Positions 14,541 through 23,116 of a stretch of 32,094 nt of DNA are shown here, in pieces (position 1 is the first letter of the stretch; each line of letters starts with the position of its first letter). The DNA comes from a virus. The position numbers were made by a program, and so were the translations under genes. The notes beneath the pieces are model-generated. The model was given only the letters and a program-made list of their open reading frames with translations. It was not told the DNA's origin and did no database searches. The stretch is taken from positions 1 through 32,094 of the IMG/VR virus record IMGVR_UViG_3300044953_000554. The stretch is one strand, 5' to 3'.

Positions 14541-15662
14541 ATGGCAACCACGATCGACCGCAGTTCGCTGCCCCAGGAATTTCAAGACCTCACCTCGGAG
14601 CGCATGCTCCGAGCGCCGGAGCCGCAGTACTTCCACGCGGCTCTTCTCAAGGGCGTGATCGCCGCACAGGCGCTCTCGATGGCCAACAGCCTCGGTCTGG
14701 CCCTCCCGGGTCGCGAGCCCCTGGCGTCCGGCATCGATGCGCCCGCGAGCGCCTTCGCCGGACTCGTGCTGAACGACCCGAGCGGCATCTTCGAGGCCGT
14801 CAGCTACTTCGACGACTTCGACCGAGCGGGCGGCGCGATGAACCCGGGGCACTCGGTGCGCATCAACCGCCCCATCTTCACCGACTCGACCTACACGCTC
14901 ACGAGCCGCACCATCCCGGTCGGGTCGACGATCGCGACGACGGGGCAGGCGGTGCAGATGGGCCAGGTCGACCTCGTCCTGCGCCGCATCGGCGGACCCT
15001 ACGCGAGCTCGGCGGTCACGCCCTACGTGCTCGAGCGCTTCGACATGATGCGCAGCATCCACGGCGCGGCGAACGTCGTCGGGCGCTTCCTCCAGCGCGA
15101 CTGCGACAAGACGCTCGACAAGATCGGGATCGACCTGTTCGACCAGGTCGACTCGACCAACGGCACCGTGCGCCCGGACGGCATGTCGACGGACGACAGC
15201 AGCGCGGCGGCGGGGACGTTCCCGCTCGACTACGCGACCATCGCGAAGCTGAAGACGCGCATGGTGACGCAGCACGTGATGCCGTTCCGCAACGGCCGCT
15301 TCGGGCTCGTCCTGCACCCGCGCCAGATCGAGCAGCTCAAGAACCAGGCCGACTTCCAGCGGCTCTCGCAGTTCCACAGGGACATCAATCCGCTGTTCAC
15401 GGCGTCGTACCAGTTCACGATCGACGGCTTCGACGTCTACCAGTCGACCACGCTGACGACCGCTACGAACGCGAACTCGATCACGGTCTACCGTGGCCAG
15501 GCGTTCGGGCGCGATGTCGTCGGCATCGGCTGCCCCCGCAAGCCAGAGGTCGTGCAGCACTCGAGCGACAACTATGGCGAGAGCTACCCGCTCGTCTGGC
15601 TCGCCTACCTCGCCGTGACCACGCTCGACAGCCGTTACACGTACCGCGTGACCACGGACTGA
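14541..15662 (+). CDS. major capsid protein
   Basis: 373 aa from ATG 14541, with GAGGA at 14524-14528. It follows the scaffold and has the expected size and texture of an HK97-fold shell protein: an N-terminal arm with PQYFHAALLKGVIAAQALS, an extended loop region (SVRINRPIFTDSTYTLTSRT), a long spine-like helix (AANVVGRFLQRDCDKTLDKI), and a beta-rich A-domain with LVLHPRQIEQLKNQADFQ, the stretch usually found near the end of such proteins. No ORF for a separate maturation protease is seen upstream. It resembles P22-like or Mu-unlike shells more than HK97 itself, but I cannot fix the subfamily. Confidence 0.82.
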   Translation: MATTIDRSSLPQEFQDLTSERMLRAPEPQYFHAALLKGVIAAQALSMANSLGLALPGREPLASGIDAPASAFAGLVLNDPSGIFEAVSYFDDFDRAGGAMNPGHSVRINRPIFTDSTYTLTSRTIPVGSTIATTGQAVQMGQVDLVLRRIGGPYASSAVTPYVLERFDMMRSIHGAANVVGRFLQRDCDKTLDKIGIDLFDQVDSTNGTVRPDGMSTDDSSAAAGTFPLDYATIAKLKTRMVTQHVMPFRNGRFGLVLHPRQIEQLKNQADFQRLSQFHRDINPLFTASYQFTIDGFDVYQSTTLTTATNANSITVYRGQAFGRDVVGIGCPRKPEVVQHSSDNYGESYPLVWLAYLAVTTLDSRYTYRVTTD

Positions 15663-15674
15663 AGGGGAACCAAC

Positions 15675-16085
15675 ATGATCAAGAGGTTCTGGAACAGCAC
15701 GGGCGTTGCCACCACGGGGTTCTCCGGTGCGGCGCCGCAGACCGTGGCGGGCGCGACCATCGCGGTGCGCGACAAGATCAACCTGAGCGCGCTGATCTAC
15801 GCGAAGGCGACCGTCAACACGCTCACGCTGACCGCGAAGTGGCAGGTCTCGCTCGACGGGTCGACGTGGCGCGACGTGTACGGGCCGAACCGCGCGACGA
15901 ACGTGGTCATCGTGACGGGCACGGGTTCGGCCGTCACCGACACGATCGTGGTGCAGGCCCCGGAGGCCGTCTACGGCTACCCGAGCGTGCGGTGCATCGT
16001 CGTGAGCGGCGTCGGTTCGGGCTCGGGTGCGGGCTCGGACGAGGCGTCGATCACCTACTACGCGAACATCGATCAGTCGCTCTGA
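15675..16085 (+). CDS. small beta-rich virion protein after the capsid gene
   Basis: 136 aa from ATG 15675. It is a beta-sandwich-like sequence, with TLTLTAKWQVSLDGSTWRDV in the middle and a Gly/Ser-rich end (GVGSGSGAGSDEASITYYAN). The KWQVSLDGSTW stretch resembles domains seen in capsid-associated and host-receptor-facing phage proteins. Compare the protein at 12796-13233, which has the same order of features. A head decoration or fibre role is likely, as genes placed just after the shell gene often have it. Confidence 0.58.
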   Translation: MIKRFWNSTGVATTGFSGAAPQTVAGATIAVRDKINLSALIYAKATVNTLTLTAKWQVSLDGSTWRDVYGPNRATNVVIVTGTGSAVTDTIVVQAPEAVYGYPSVRCIVVSGVGSGSGAGSDEASITYYANIDQSL

Positions 16086-16106
16086 GCGGCCGGGGGCTGA
16101 CTCGTC

Positions 16107-16709
16107 GTGGCGCTACTCGCAAGCGAACTGGAACGCATCAAAGTAGAGCTGGGGTACAACGTGCTCACGATCGGCGCCTTGCCGTACGTCGGGCACTCCC
16201 AGCTCTTCGACAGCGTCGTCCAGCCGTATCTCTCTGCGGGGGCGTCCACGACGAGCAGCACCTCGGTCACGGCGGCGTCGAGCGCGACGCCCGTTGCGCT
16301 CACGCTCGCCAGCGCCACGGGCTTCTCCGCAGGCGCGCGCGTCGTCGTCGATGTGGACGACCGGCAGGAGGTCGTCACGGCGCAGAGCGTCTCGGGTAGC
16401 ACCTTGACGGTGCTGCTGACGCTCGCGCACTCGGGGACCTACCCGGTCACGGTCGAAGGCGGCGAGACCATCGTCCGCGAGATCCTGAAGCGGCTTCGTC
16501 TCATCCACGCCGCGATTGACGACGCCTCGAGCACGGCCGGGATCAAGCAGGTGGACGAGATCCACTTCTTCGGCGATGCACTGAGCAGCCAAACGGTCGT
16601 CCTGGAAAAGCAACTCGAGATGGCGCGTGACCGGCTCGCCGCGGCGCTCGGCGTCCCGAACATGTGGCGCATGCGGCAAGGCGCGTCGCAGTCGATCGCG
16701 CTCTACTGA
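16107..16709 (+). CDS. head-tail connector (adaptor) candidate
   Basis: 200 aa from GTG 16107. It begins with a helix (LLASELERIKVELGYNVL), has a beta domain in the middle (ATPVALTLASATGFSAGARV, then VVVDVDDRQEVVTAQSVS, a module often seen in phage structural proteins), and ends with helices (LRLIHAAIDDASSTAGIK, LEKQLEMARDRLAAALG). Position right after the head genes and before the neck genes is that of the gp6/gp15-type adaptor that docks under the portal. Family identity is inferred. Confidence 0.55.
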   Translation: MALLASELERIKVELGYNVLTIGALPYVGHSQLFDSVVQPYLSAGASTTSSTSVTAASSATPVALTLASATGFSAGARVVVDVDDRQEVVTAQSVSGSTLTVLLTLAHSGTYPVTVEGGETIVREILKRLRLIHAAIDDASSTAGIKQVDEIHFFGDALSSQTVVLEKQLEMARDRLAAALGVPNMWRMRQGASQSIALY

Positions 16710-17137
16710 TGACGTTCCGCACGAACCTCCTCAAGACGGTGAACAGGCTTCGGCGCCTGCCGGGACCGCCGGCCGAGGGCGGCCGGTTCGACGTCTACAC
16801 CGCCACGGTGACGCGGCGGTTGGTCTCGTGGAGCGGAGGAAGCGTCAAGCTCGGCACCGCGACGACGACAGACCTCGAGCTCCGCCCGCGCCCGAAGGTG
16901 CGCGAGGTGTCTGGGGACGACGTCCTGCGCGTGGGGCCGGTCACGCCGCAGAACGCGGTCGGCGGCTACTCGCCGTCGCAGTTGAACCCGACCTCGCTCG
17001 CCGCAGGCGAGGAGTTCTACTACGTCGTCGTCGGCCCGTTCGGGACGAAGAACTACGCGCTGACCGCGTTCGACACGGGCAGGGCGTTCTCCTACTACCT
17101 CACGCTCGAAGCCCTCGAGCGGAAGCGGCCGTTCTAG
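16709..17137 (+). CDS. neck / head-completion protein candidate
   Basis: 142 aa from ATG 16709 (TGATG overlap; the in-frame ATG at 16664 lies inside the previous gene). The start is basic, then beta-rich stretches (RFDVYTATVTRRLVSWSGGS, then ATTTDLELRPRPKVREVSGD) and a segment EEFYYVVVGPFGTKNYALTA. It fits the place and size of a head-closure or stopper protein that keeps DNA in until the tail joins. No specific family recognised. Confidence 0.5.
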   Translation: MTFRTNLLKTVNRLRRLPGPPAEGGRFDVYTATVTRRLVSWSGGSVKLGTATTTDLELRPRPKVREVSGDDVLRVGPVTPQNAVGGYSPSQLNPTSLAAGEEFYYVVVGPFGTKNYALTAFDTGRAFSYYLTLEALERKRPF

Positions 17138-17141
17138 TCAC

Positions 17142-17918
17142 GTGGGCACGTCCTCGGTTCTCGGCGCGACGTCGCTCCCGGTCGCGGCCGGCGCGTCGCT
17201 GTCGCACCTCACGGACTCGGTCGTCCTGGGCCTCCTCGACTACTTCGCGTTCTGGATCAAGAACACGCTCGACGCGAAGCTGGCGGTCTTGAGCCCGACG
17301 AGCTCGGACGCCGTGCCGACGGCCAACCGTTTCCCGTACTCGCCTGGGGAGTACTGGGTCCGCAGCAGCGTGCCGGCGCTGTACGTCTGGTGGAACGGCC
17401 CCTCGCGCCGCGTCGCCGACACGCTGGTGTACGACCGACGCGATCGGGAGATCCACATCCAGTACATCTTCGAGGAGCTGATCGCCCCCGACGGGGTCAC
17501 CGCTCGCGCGGGCCTCATGTCGGCGGTCGACGCCGCGCTCTTCAAGGCTTGCGCGCGCGGCCGACACCCGTCCTACGGGTACAACGGCTCGCCTGCGGGG
17601 ACGCCGCTCGTGGCGTCGCTGGCGCCCGAGTCGCACCTCGCCTTCGAGTACCTCGGGGGCACCGAGGGGATGATGTCGCCGGTCCCGTACTCCAACCCTC
17701 GTCCGGGCGGGGAGGGCGGAGGGCACGTCATCCGCTTTTACCCGTCGCTCCTCGCGCGCGTGGCCGTGATGGAGCGCGTGGGCGCAGACCTGCCGGACGA
17801 CCCCGACGACGTCTTCCGCGACGCCGACGTGACGATCTCGACCAACGAGACCGGCGACCCGACCGACGTCTACGAGATCCTCGAGCGCTACCTCCCAGGC
17901 TTCGACGGTGACCCCTGA
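17142..17918 (+). CDS. tail-terminator / neck protein candidate
   Basis: 258 aa from GTG 17142, four bases after the previous stop. The N-terminus contains DSVVLGLLDYFAFWIKNTLD, a helix; the middle has YVWWNGPSRRVADTLVYDRR and IHIQYIFEELIAPDGVTAR, a strand-rich pattern seen in proteins that cap tail tubes. The C-terminal part is acidic with Pro/Gly loops. It overlaps the beta-helix spike gene by TGATG. Assigned by place between head and tail genes; other neck roles are possible. Confidence 0.5.
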   Translation: MGTSSVLGATSLPVAAGASLSHLTDSVVLGLLDYFAFWIKNTLDAKLAVLSPTSSDAVPTANRFPYSPGEYWVRSSVPALYVWWNGPSRRVADTLVYDRRDREIHIQYIFEELIAPDGVTARAGLMSAVDAALFKACARGRHPSYGYNGSPAGTPLVASLAPESHLAFEYLGGTEGMMSPVPYSNPRPGGEGGGHVIRFYPSLLARVAVMERVGADLPDDPDDVFRDADVTISTNETGDPTDVYEILERYLPGFDGDP

Positions 17919-19636
17919 TGGCTGACCCCCGACGCGCGATCACGATCTACTCGACGGTCGCGACCATCGAAGCGGACCGAGGCGAGAAGCTCGCCCGCTA
18001 CGCCGTCCCGCTCGACCGGCCGCACCTCTTCCAGTGGGTCCCCGACGACACGACGACGGCCGACTCGGTCAACGTCCTGACCCATACCGGCGGCTACACC
18101 GGGCGGTTCAAGCGTGTTCGGCTGTACGACCGAGGCTCCGACCTCGGCGACGCCACGACCACGGTCTACGTGAGCGGCAAGAAGGTGCGGCTCCTGCCGG
18201 TCTCGACGCTCACGGCGAGCCGCACGGTCACGCTCGGCACGACGAATGCGGTGGCCGGAGACGACCTCTGGATCGTGTCAGAGGACCGGAGTTCGTACGT
18301 CCTGAGCGTCGTCAACGGGGGCACGGGAGCGGGCACGCTCGCGGCGACGCAAGGGCCGGGCTGGGTCCACTGCCAGTTCAACGGGACCAACTGGTTCCGA
18401 GTGGCGTTCGGCGGCGGGGCGGTCGCAGGTGGCGACGTCGCGACGCAGTCCGCGTGGTACATCGACCCGTCGAGCGGGAGCGACGCGAACGACGGCGCCG
18501 TGGCGACGCCGCTGCGCACGATGGCCGAGTTCACGCGCCGGGTCCGGGGGCGCACCCTGCTCGCTTCGTCGATCACCGTGACCGCGGTAGGCACGCTCTC
18601 GGAGGCGATCGACTTCGACGTGCTGCTGGGCGACACCGTCGCGCTGACGCTCCTCGGTTCGCGGTCGTCGTCGCTGCTGTCGGGCACGCTGACGGCGGTG
18701 CAGAACGTCGTCGAGGCGTCTGGCACGATCTCGACCATCACCGACAGCGCAATCGCGTCGTCTTGGACGTCGTCGCTCGGCTCGAACCTGAACTGCCTCG
18801 TACGCGTCGCGCTCGGCGCTGGGTCCTACGCGCACATGTGGATCGCGAAGGATCTCGGGAGCAAGACCGCGCGGGTGTCGGATCCGATGAACCCGGCGAC
18901 GTTCGTCTCGGCGTCGCTGTCGACCTCGCTCGCCTACACGACGCACACGCTGACCCGGATCGGGAACGCGAACGTGACCTTCAACGCGAAGGTCGGCCAC
19001 GCGAGCTACATCCTGATCCAGGACTGCGAACTCGGTTCGGCCGGGACGCACAGCGTCGAGTTCTACGACGGCAACTACACGCTGCTCTCGTGCGCGGTGA
19101 ACGGCGCCGACTTCCTCGGCACGCGGAACATGGCTACGCTGAACTGCAAGTTCACGGACGGCTACCGAGTTCAGAACGGGGCCTATGCCCAAGACTACAG
19201 CGGGCTTCTGTTCTCGGCGTCGTCCCCGCCGACGGCGCGCCAGAACTCCCATGTGAACCTGAACGCGACCCTCGTGCAGGGGAGTTCGCTTGTGGCGCGC
19301 GGGAGCATCTCGGTCTCCTCCGGCACGTGGGCCGCTGTGTACGACCCCGCGGTGGCGGCCAACGCGAACGGGGCCGAGGTGCTTGCGGGCGGTCATCTCA
19401 AGGTGATCGGCCGCCTCTTCGGAACCACGACGACGACCGGGACCAACGCAGGCGTCTGGGTCGACGCGACGGGGAGCGTGGCGTTCAACTCCTCGAAGCC
19501 GCTCGCGATCACCGGGGCGACGAACGACACGCTCATCGGCGGGACGTCGAAGTCCTACGCCACGCTCGGGTCGACGGGCTTCATGAACACGAACAACGGC
19601 GCGGTCATCGGCGCCACGGACTTCGCGCGCGGCTAA
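17918..19636 (+). CDS. tailspike-like beta-helix protein
   Basis: 572 aa from ATG 17918. The first about 175 residues are beta-rich, with a segment GTNWFRVAFGGG common in phage fibre domains. At 180-205 it has WYIDPSSGSDANDGAVATPL, the motif that opens right-handed parallel beta-helix domains in many tailspikes and surface-sugar depolymerases. The remaining sequence is a series of short beta rungs rich in Ser/Thr/Asn/Gly, as in such helices. Likely role: binding or cleaving surface polysaccharide. Catalytic residues cannot be picked out. Its place upstream of the sheath gene, away from the baseplate genes, is unusual for a tailspike; a capsid or neck fibre is an alternative. Confidence 0.66.
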   Translation: MADPRRAITIYSTVATIEADRGEKLARYAVPLDRPHLFQWVPDDTTTADSVNVLTHTGGYTGRFKRVRLYDRGSDLGDATTTVYVSGKKVRLLPVSTLTASRTVTLGTTNAVAGDDLWIVSEDRSSYVLSVVNGGTGAGTLAATQGPGWVHCQFNGTNWFRVAFGGGAVAGGDVATQSAWYIDPSSGSDANDGAVATPLRTMAEFTRRVRGRTLLASSITVTAVGTLSEAIDFDVLLGDTVALTLLGSRSSSLLSGTLTAVQNVVEASGTISTITDSAIASSWTSSLGSNLNCLVRVALGAGSYAHMWIAKDLGSKTARVSDPMNPATFVSASLSTSLAYTTHTLTRIGNANVTFNAKVGHASYILIQDCELGSAGTHSVEFYDGNYTLLSCAVNGADFLGTRNMATLNCKFTDGYRVQNGAYAQDYSGLLFSASSPPTARQNSHVNLNATLVQGSSLVARGSISVSSGTWAAVYDPAVAANANGAEVLAGGHLKVIGRLFGTTTTTGTNAGVWVDATGSVAFNSSKPLAITGATNDTLIGGTSKSYATLGSTGFMNTNNGAVIGATDFARG

Positions 19637-19699
19637 GCGCTCGCCTCGGACAGTACAACGCACACGCGCGCTCGATGCGGAGCGCGGATGGGGAGATCC

Positions 19700-20002
19700 A
19701 TGCCTCGGTTCCACAAGGTCATGGGCGTGCCCGGCCGGCTCATGCCGGACCCGCGCGCGCTCTACGCGAGCCCGGCGCGCTACGTCGGCATGCGGCACAT
19801 GCCGCGGCCGGAGGACGTCGTCGAGACGCGCAAGAAGCACGAGCAGTACGAACCGGTGGAGCAGGTCGTGCCGGACGACCCGCCGGGGCACTTCCAGGCC
19901 GCTGCAGCGAATGGCGACATCCGCCTCCTCGGAACCTGTGTCGCCGAGACGATGGCCCAGGCGTTCGCGGCCAAGGCCGTGACCGAGCAGGAGGTCGAGT
20001 AG
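19700..20002 (+). CDS. DUF2635-like small protein upstream of sheath
   Basis: 100 aa from ATG 19700, preferred over ATG 19688 because GGGGAG (19690-19695) lies before it. The start (VMGVPGRLMPDPRALYASPA) and the NGDIRLL segment near residue 75 recall the small Mu-type protein (DUF2635) that directly precedes the sheath gene. Here the protein is longer than that family's usual 60-80 residues and has a C-terminal helix. Role unknown, but its conserved place suggests involvement in sheath or tail assembly. Confidence 0.5.
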   Translation: MPRFHKVMGVPGRLMPDPRALYASPARYVGMRHMPRPEDVVETRKKHEQYEPVEQVVPDDPPGHFQAAAANGDIRLLGTCVAETMAQAFAAKAVTEQEVE

Positions 20003-20003
20003 C

Positions 20004-21566
20004 ATGGCTCTCACCGGGATCGACCCCGCGGCGCGCACCGCGGGGGACTATCGCGAGATCTTCTTCGCGCAGGGCCAGGCCGCCGGCTCGCAGACCGATC
20101 GGTCGTACATGATCATCGGCAACAGGACGTCGGCGGGCGACGCCACCGTCAATACGGTATTCGGGCCCGTGGAGGACGACGACGCGGCGGTGCGCAAGGG
20201 CGGCCGGCGCTCCGAGTGGTATCAGATGTGGAAGAAGGTCCGGGCGGTCGACCCGACCGGCAAGGTCTACGGGATCTGCCCGACGGAGAGCGGCGGCACC
20301 GCGGCAACGAAGACCATCACGTTCGCAAGCGGCGCGGCCTCAGCGACCGTGACCGTGGACGTCGAACTCATCGGCGAGTCGACGAGCTTCACCGTGCTCT
20401 CGGGCGACACCGCGGTAACGCAGGCCGCGGCGTGCGCCGCCGCGATCAACGCGGCGTCCAACTCGTCCTGGCCGGTGACCGCAGCCGTCGGCTCGAACCC
20501 GAACGATCACATCGTGACGGTGACCGTGGCGAACAAAGGGCCGCGGTCCGACTACGTGCTCCAGGGGCTTCGCGTCACCTACCGGAAGAGCGCGACGACC
20601 ACCGCGACGGTGTCCGCGGTCTCGAGCGGCACGACGGACGACGACCACACGACGGCGTACGCCGCCATCGCGGCCGGGCGCTACTACTACATCATCAGCC
20701 CGAAGTACTCGACGAGCGCGCCGACCTCGACCGACGACGGCGTGGGCGAGGCGACGCTGATGGTGACGCAGCAGGCGCTACCGGCGGCCGGCAAGGGGCA
20801 GCAGATCTTCTTCGGCTTCGTCGGCACGCAGGCGCAGGCGACGACCGTGGCGACGGACTCGGATGCGAACAACCCACGGCTGAAGATCTTCCACGCGGAG
20901 AACAACGACTGGTATCCGGCGCTGCTCGCGTCCTACTGCGCGGCGGTCCAGGCGCTCGAGGAGCGGAAGCACCCGGGCGCGTCGCTCACGCTGTATCGTC
21001 AGAACGCGACGATCAACCGGATCTTCAGCATCCCCGACCCGTACTCGAAGAACGACCGGCCGACGGCGACGGAGATCGAGGCCGACCTGGCGAACGGCAT
21101 CACGCCGATCTGCTTCGACGAGAAGGGGAACGCCTACATGAACCGGTGCGTGACCTCGTACACCGAGGTCTCGGCGGGCGTGAAGGACTACCGTGCGAGC
21201 GAAGGGCACATCCCGAGCGTGATGGACTTCGTCTGGGATCTCATCTTCGCGCGGCACAACGTGCTCCGACTCGCCAACCCGTTCGTGGCAAGCGACCCCG
21301 TGGCCGGGGAGAAGCCGAAGCCGCGCCACATGTACCCGAGTACGCTGAAGTCGATGGCCTTCAAGCTCATCGACGACCTTACGGCGGAAACCCCGCTCGG
21401 TCAGTACGACGCGCCGATCCTGAACCCGAGCAAGAAGCAGGAGATGAAGGACTCGGTCGTCGTGACGTACCGCACGGGCGGCCTCGCGTTCTCGGCGAAC
21501 TTCTTTGCCGTGGAGCACTACAACAAGGGCGAGTTCCGTCTGAACGAGACGAGCCCGAGCTACTGA
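20004..21566 (+). CDS. tail sheath protein (Mu gpL-like)
   Basis: 520 aa from ATG 20004. The contractile sheath wraps the tail tube and shortens to drive it through the cell envelope, so its presence makes this a myovirus-type tail. The C-terminal third is characteristic: a helical core around GHIPSVMDFVWDLIFARHNV and MAFKLIDDLTAETPLGQ, and an end reading VVVTYRTGGLAFSANFFAVE that would form the interlocking arm. The middle (about 95-230) is a beta-rich Thr/Ser insertion of the kind exposed on the sheath surface. Length is close to Mu gpL (about 495). The tube gene follows after 10 bases. Confidence 0.85.
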   Translation: MALTGIDPAARTAGDYREIFFAQGQAAGSQTDRSYMIIGNRTSAGDATVNTVFGPVEDDDAAVRKGGRRSEWYQMWKKVRAVDPTGKVYGICPTESGGTAATKTITFASGAASATVTVDVELIGESTSFTVLSGDTAVTQAAACAAAINAASNSSWPVTAAVGSNPNDHIVTVTVANKGPRSDYVLQGLRVTYRKSATTTATVSAVSSGTTDDDHTTAYAAIAAGRYYYIISPKYSTSAPTSTDDGVGEATLMVTQQALPAAGKGQQIFFGFVGTQAQATTVATDSDANNPRLKIFHAENNDWYPALLASYCAAVQALEERKHPGASLTLYRQNATINRIFSIPDPYSKNDRPTATEIEADLANGITPICFDEKGNAYMNRCVTSYTEVSAGVKDYRASEGHIPSVMDFVWDLIFARHNVLRLANPFVASDPVAGEKPKPRHMYPSTLKSMAFKLIDDLTAETPLGQYDAPILNPSKKQEMKDSVVVTYRTGGLAFSANFFAVEHYNKGEFRLNETSPSY

Positions 21567-21576
21567 GGGCTGACGC

Positions 21577-21954
21577 ATGTCCTTGGCGATCTACGACCGC
21601 GGGTTCTTCTTCGCAAACGGCGCGCTCCTCGGCGAATCGAGCGGTGGGAGCATCGAGTACCAGGGCGACCCGATCCCGGTCGCCACGCTGGTCAAGGAGC
21701 TGGCCGGCTTCACGCCGGTCCCTCGCAGCGCGATGATCAGCGTCGACTCGTTCGTGCCGTCGGCCGGCTTCGAGTTCGACGCCGTGAGCAAGTTCCTGAA
21801 AAACGAGTTCATCACGATGAAGCTCCAGTTCGGCGGGAGCGGGATCTTCATGGAAGCCGACGGGATGGTGCTGCCGCCGAGCATCACCTTCAGCGCCACC
21901 GACTCGACGAAGCTCGCGTTTCGCGTGCACGTCGAGGCCAAGCCGATCGAGTGA
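21577..21954 (+). CDS. tail tube protein (Mu gpM-like)
   Basis: 125 aa from ATG 21577, right after the sheath. Tube proteins stack as hexamers inside the sheath. Size and texture fit (Mu gpM is about 118 aa): a beta-rich fold with AMISVDSFVPSAGFEFDAVS, then KNEFITMKLQFGGSGIFMEA and a closing strand (KLAFRVHVEAKPIE). The position is the fixed sheath-then-tube order of Mu-type and P2-type tails. The stop overlaps the next GTG. Confidence 0.78.
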   Translation: MSLAIYDRGFFFANGALLGESSGGSIEYQGDPIPVATLVKELAGFTPVPRSAMISVDSFVPSAGFEFDAVSKFLKNEFITMKLQFGGSGIFMEADGMVLPPSITFSATDSTKLAFRVHVEAKPIE

Positions 21955-22517
21955 TCCCAGGCGCACCGCCTGGCGACGTCGCGCCGGCTCGGCTCTTCCG
22001 ATGGCTACTCAAGACGCCGCGCCCCTCGATCTCGATCGGGCCGGTCGTCGGCATCGACGCTCCTCTGCGCGTCGTCGGCCTGCGCAGCGACGAGGTGGAG
22101 GAGGTCTTCGCCGAAGCCAGCGATCCGATCGAGGTGGTGCGAGTGAGCCGGCGCATCGCCGGCCTGATCGCGCTCGCGGTCCGGGTCGGCGACGCACCGC
22201 TGTTCGAGGCGGCCGACGACGTGCGAGCGCTCTACCCGGAGACCTTCGCGGCGCTCGCGCAAGCGGTCGCCGCGGGGCTCGCCGTGGTCTCGCCGATCTA
22301 CGGGCGATCGGCGCCATGGGATGACGTGCTGCGGCGCGGCGCCCAGGACCCGAGCAACGTCGTGGCGTACGCCGCGATCCGCTCGTGCCACGACGTCGCG
22401 ATCGGCAGCCGCGCGGTGTGGCTGCCACGGCCCGAGCGCTACTTCGACCTCCCCCTGCATGCGATGACCGATGGTCAGTGGATGGCCTTCCGGGCCGCAC
22501 GCGCCGACATCAAGTGA
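21951..22517 (+). CDS. tail assembly chaperone candidate 1
   Basis: 188 aa from GTG 21951 (GTGA overlap with the tube stop). In Mu-type tails the place between tube and tape measure holds one or two chaperones that coat the tape-measure protein. This protein is helical and Ala/Val/Arg-rich (VSRRIAGLIALAVRVGDAPL), and its end has a Trp-containing helix (MTDGQWMAFRAARADIK) typical of phage chaperones. The next gene lies in the -1 frame relative to this one and overlaps it by 4 bp. Confidence 0.52.
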   Translation: MIPGAPPGDVAPARLFRWLLKTPRPSISIGPVVGIDAPLRVVGLRSDEVEEVFAEASDPIEVVRVSRRIAGLIALAVRVGDAPLFEAADDVRALYPETFAALAQAVAAGLAVVSPIYGRSAPWDDVLRRGAQDPSNVVAYAAIRSCHDVAIGSRAVWLPRPERYFDLPLHAMTDGQWMAFRAARADIK

Positions 22518-23116
22518 ACCCGACCAAGACCCCCGAAGACATCGACGCGATCCGCGAACGCCTGAAGGCTCGTGACCGCCGCGGCCACGAGTTCGACATC
22601 GCGGAGATCCTGAACGACAAGGAGCCGGCGAAGGTGCGCGTGCGCCGCCCGACCAAGGCCGAGCAGGACTTCGCGCTCGCGGCGGCTCACGACTACGTCG
22701 CCAAGAAGGTTGCCCGCACGCCGAGCGCCGCGCAGGACGACGACCTGCTGCGCGACGCGAAGAGCGCGTGCATCGTGGCGACGTGCTTCCGGCGCGCCGA
22801 CAAGGATCTCCCGCTCTGGCCCACGGGCGAGGTCCTCATGGAGGAGCTCGAAGCGGACGCGATTGGCGCACTCGTCGCCGTCGTGAATCTCGTGCGCGAG
22901 CGGGACTTCGCGGGGTTCGTGCCCCTCGACGAAGCCGCGCGCGAGGCCATCATCCGCCGGTGCGTGGACGGGGCGAGCGCAGCGTTCCCGGAGGAGCCTC
23001 TGGCGATCTACTCGCACGGCTTCCTGGCGCGCCTCGTGGTCGACTTGGCGCTCTTGATCGAGACCATGCGACAGGAGAAGGCACTCGGCACGGAGACGGA
23101 GCCCGAGCCCTCGTGA
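22514..23116 (+). CDS. tail assembly chaperone candidate 2
   Basis: 200 aa from GTG 22514 (GTGA overlap). The frame is also open 43 codons upstream (from 22385), in -1 relation to the previous gene, so a fusion product by frameshifting is formally possible. The sequence is helical and charged (DIAEILNDKEPAKVRVRRPT, then KAEQDFALAAAHDYVAKKVA), like the second half of tail chaperones. No specific family was recognised. Confidence 0.5.
   Translation: MNPTKTPEDIDAIRERLKARDRRGHEFDIAEILNDKEPAKVRVRRPTKAEQDFALAAAHDYVAKKVARTPSAAQDDDLLRDAKSACIVATCFRRADKDLPLWPTGEVLMEELEADAIGALVAVVNLVRERDFAGFVPLDEAAREAIIRRCVDGASAAFPEEPLAIYSHGFLARLVVDLALLIETMRQEKALGTETEPEPS

Noticed and set aside
18278-20038. 586-residue frame on the - strand
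   Set aside because: Antisense shadow of the beta-helix gene with Arg/Val/His-rich random content.
18034-20112. 692-residue + frame across the spike and sheath start
   Set aside because: It overlaps three supported genes in another frame, has low-complexity Arg/Gly/Asp content and no motif.
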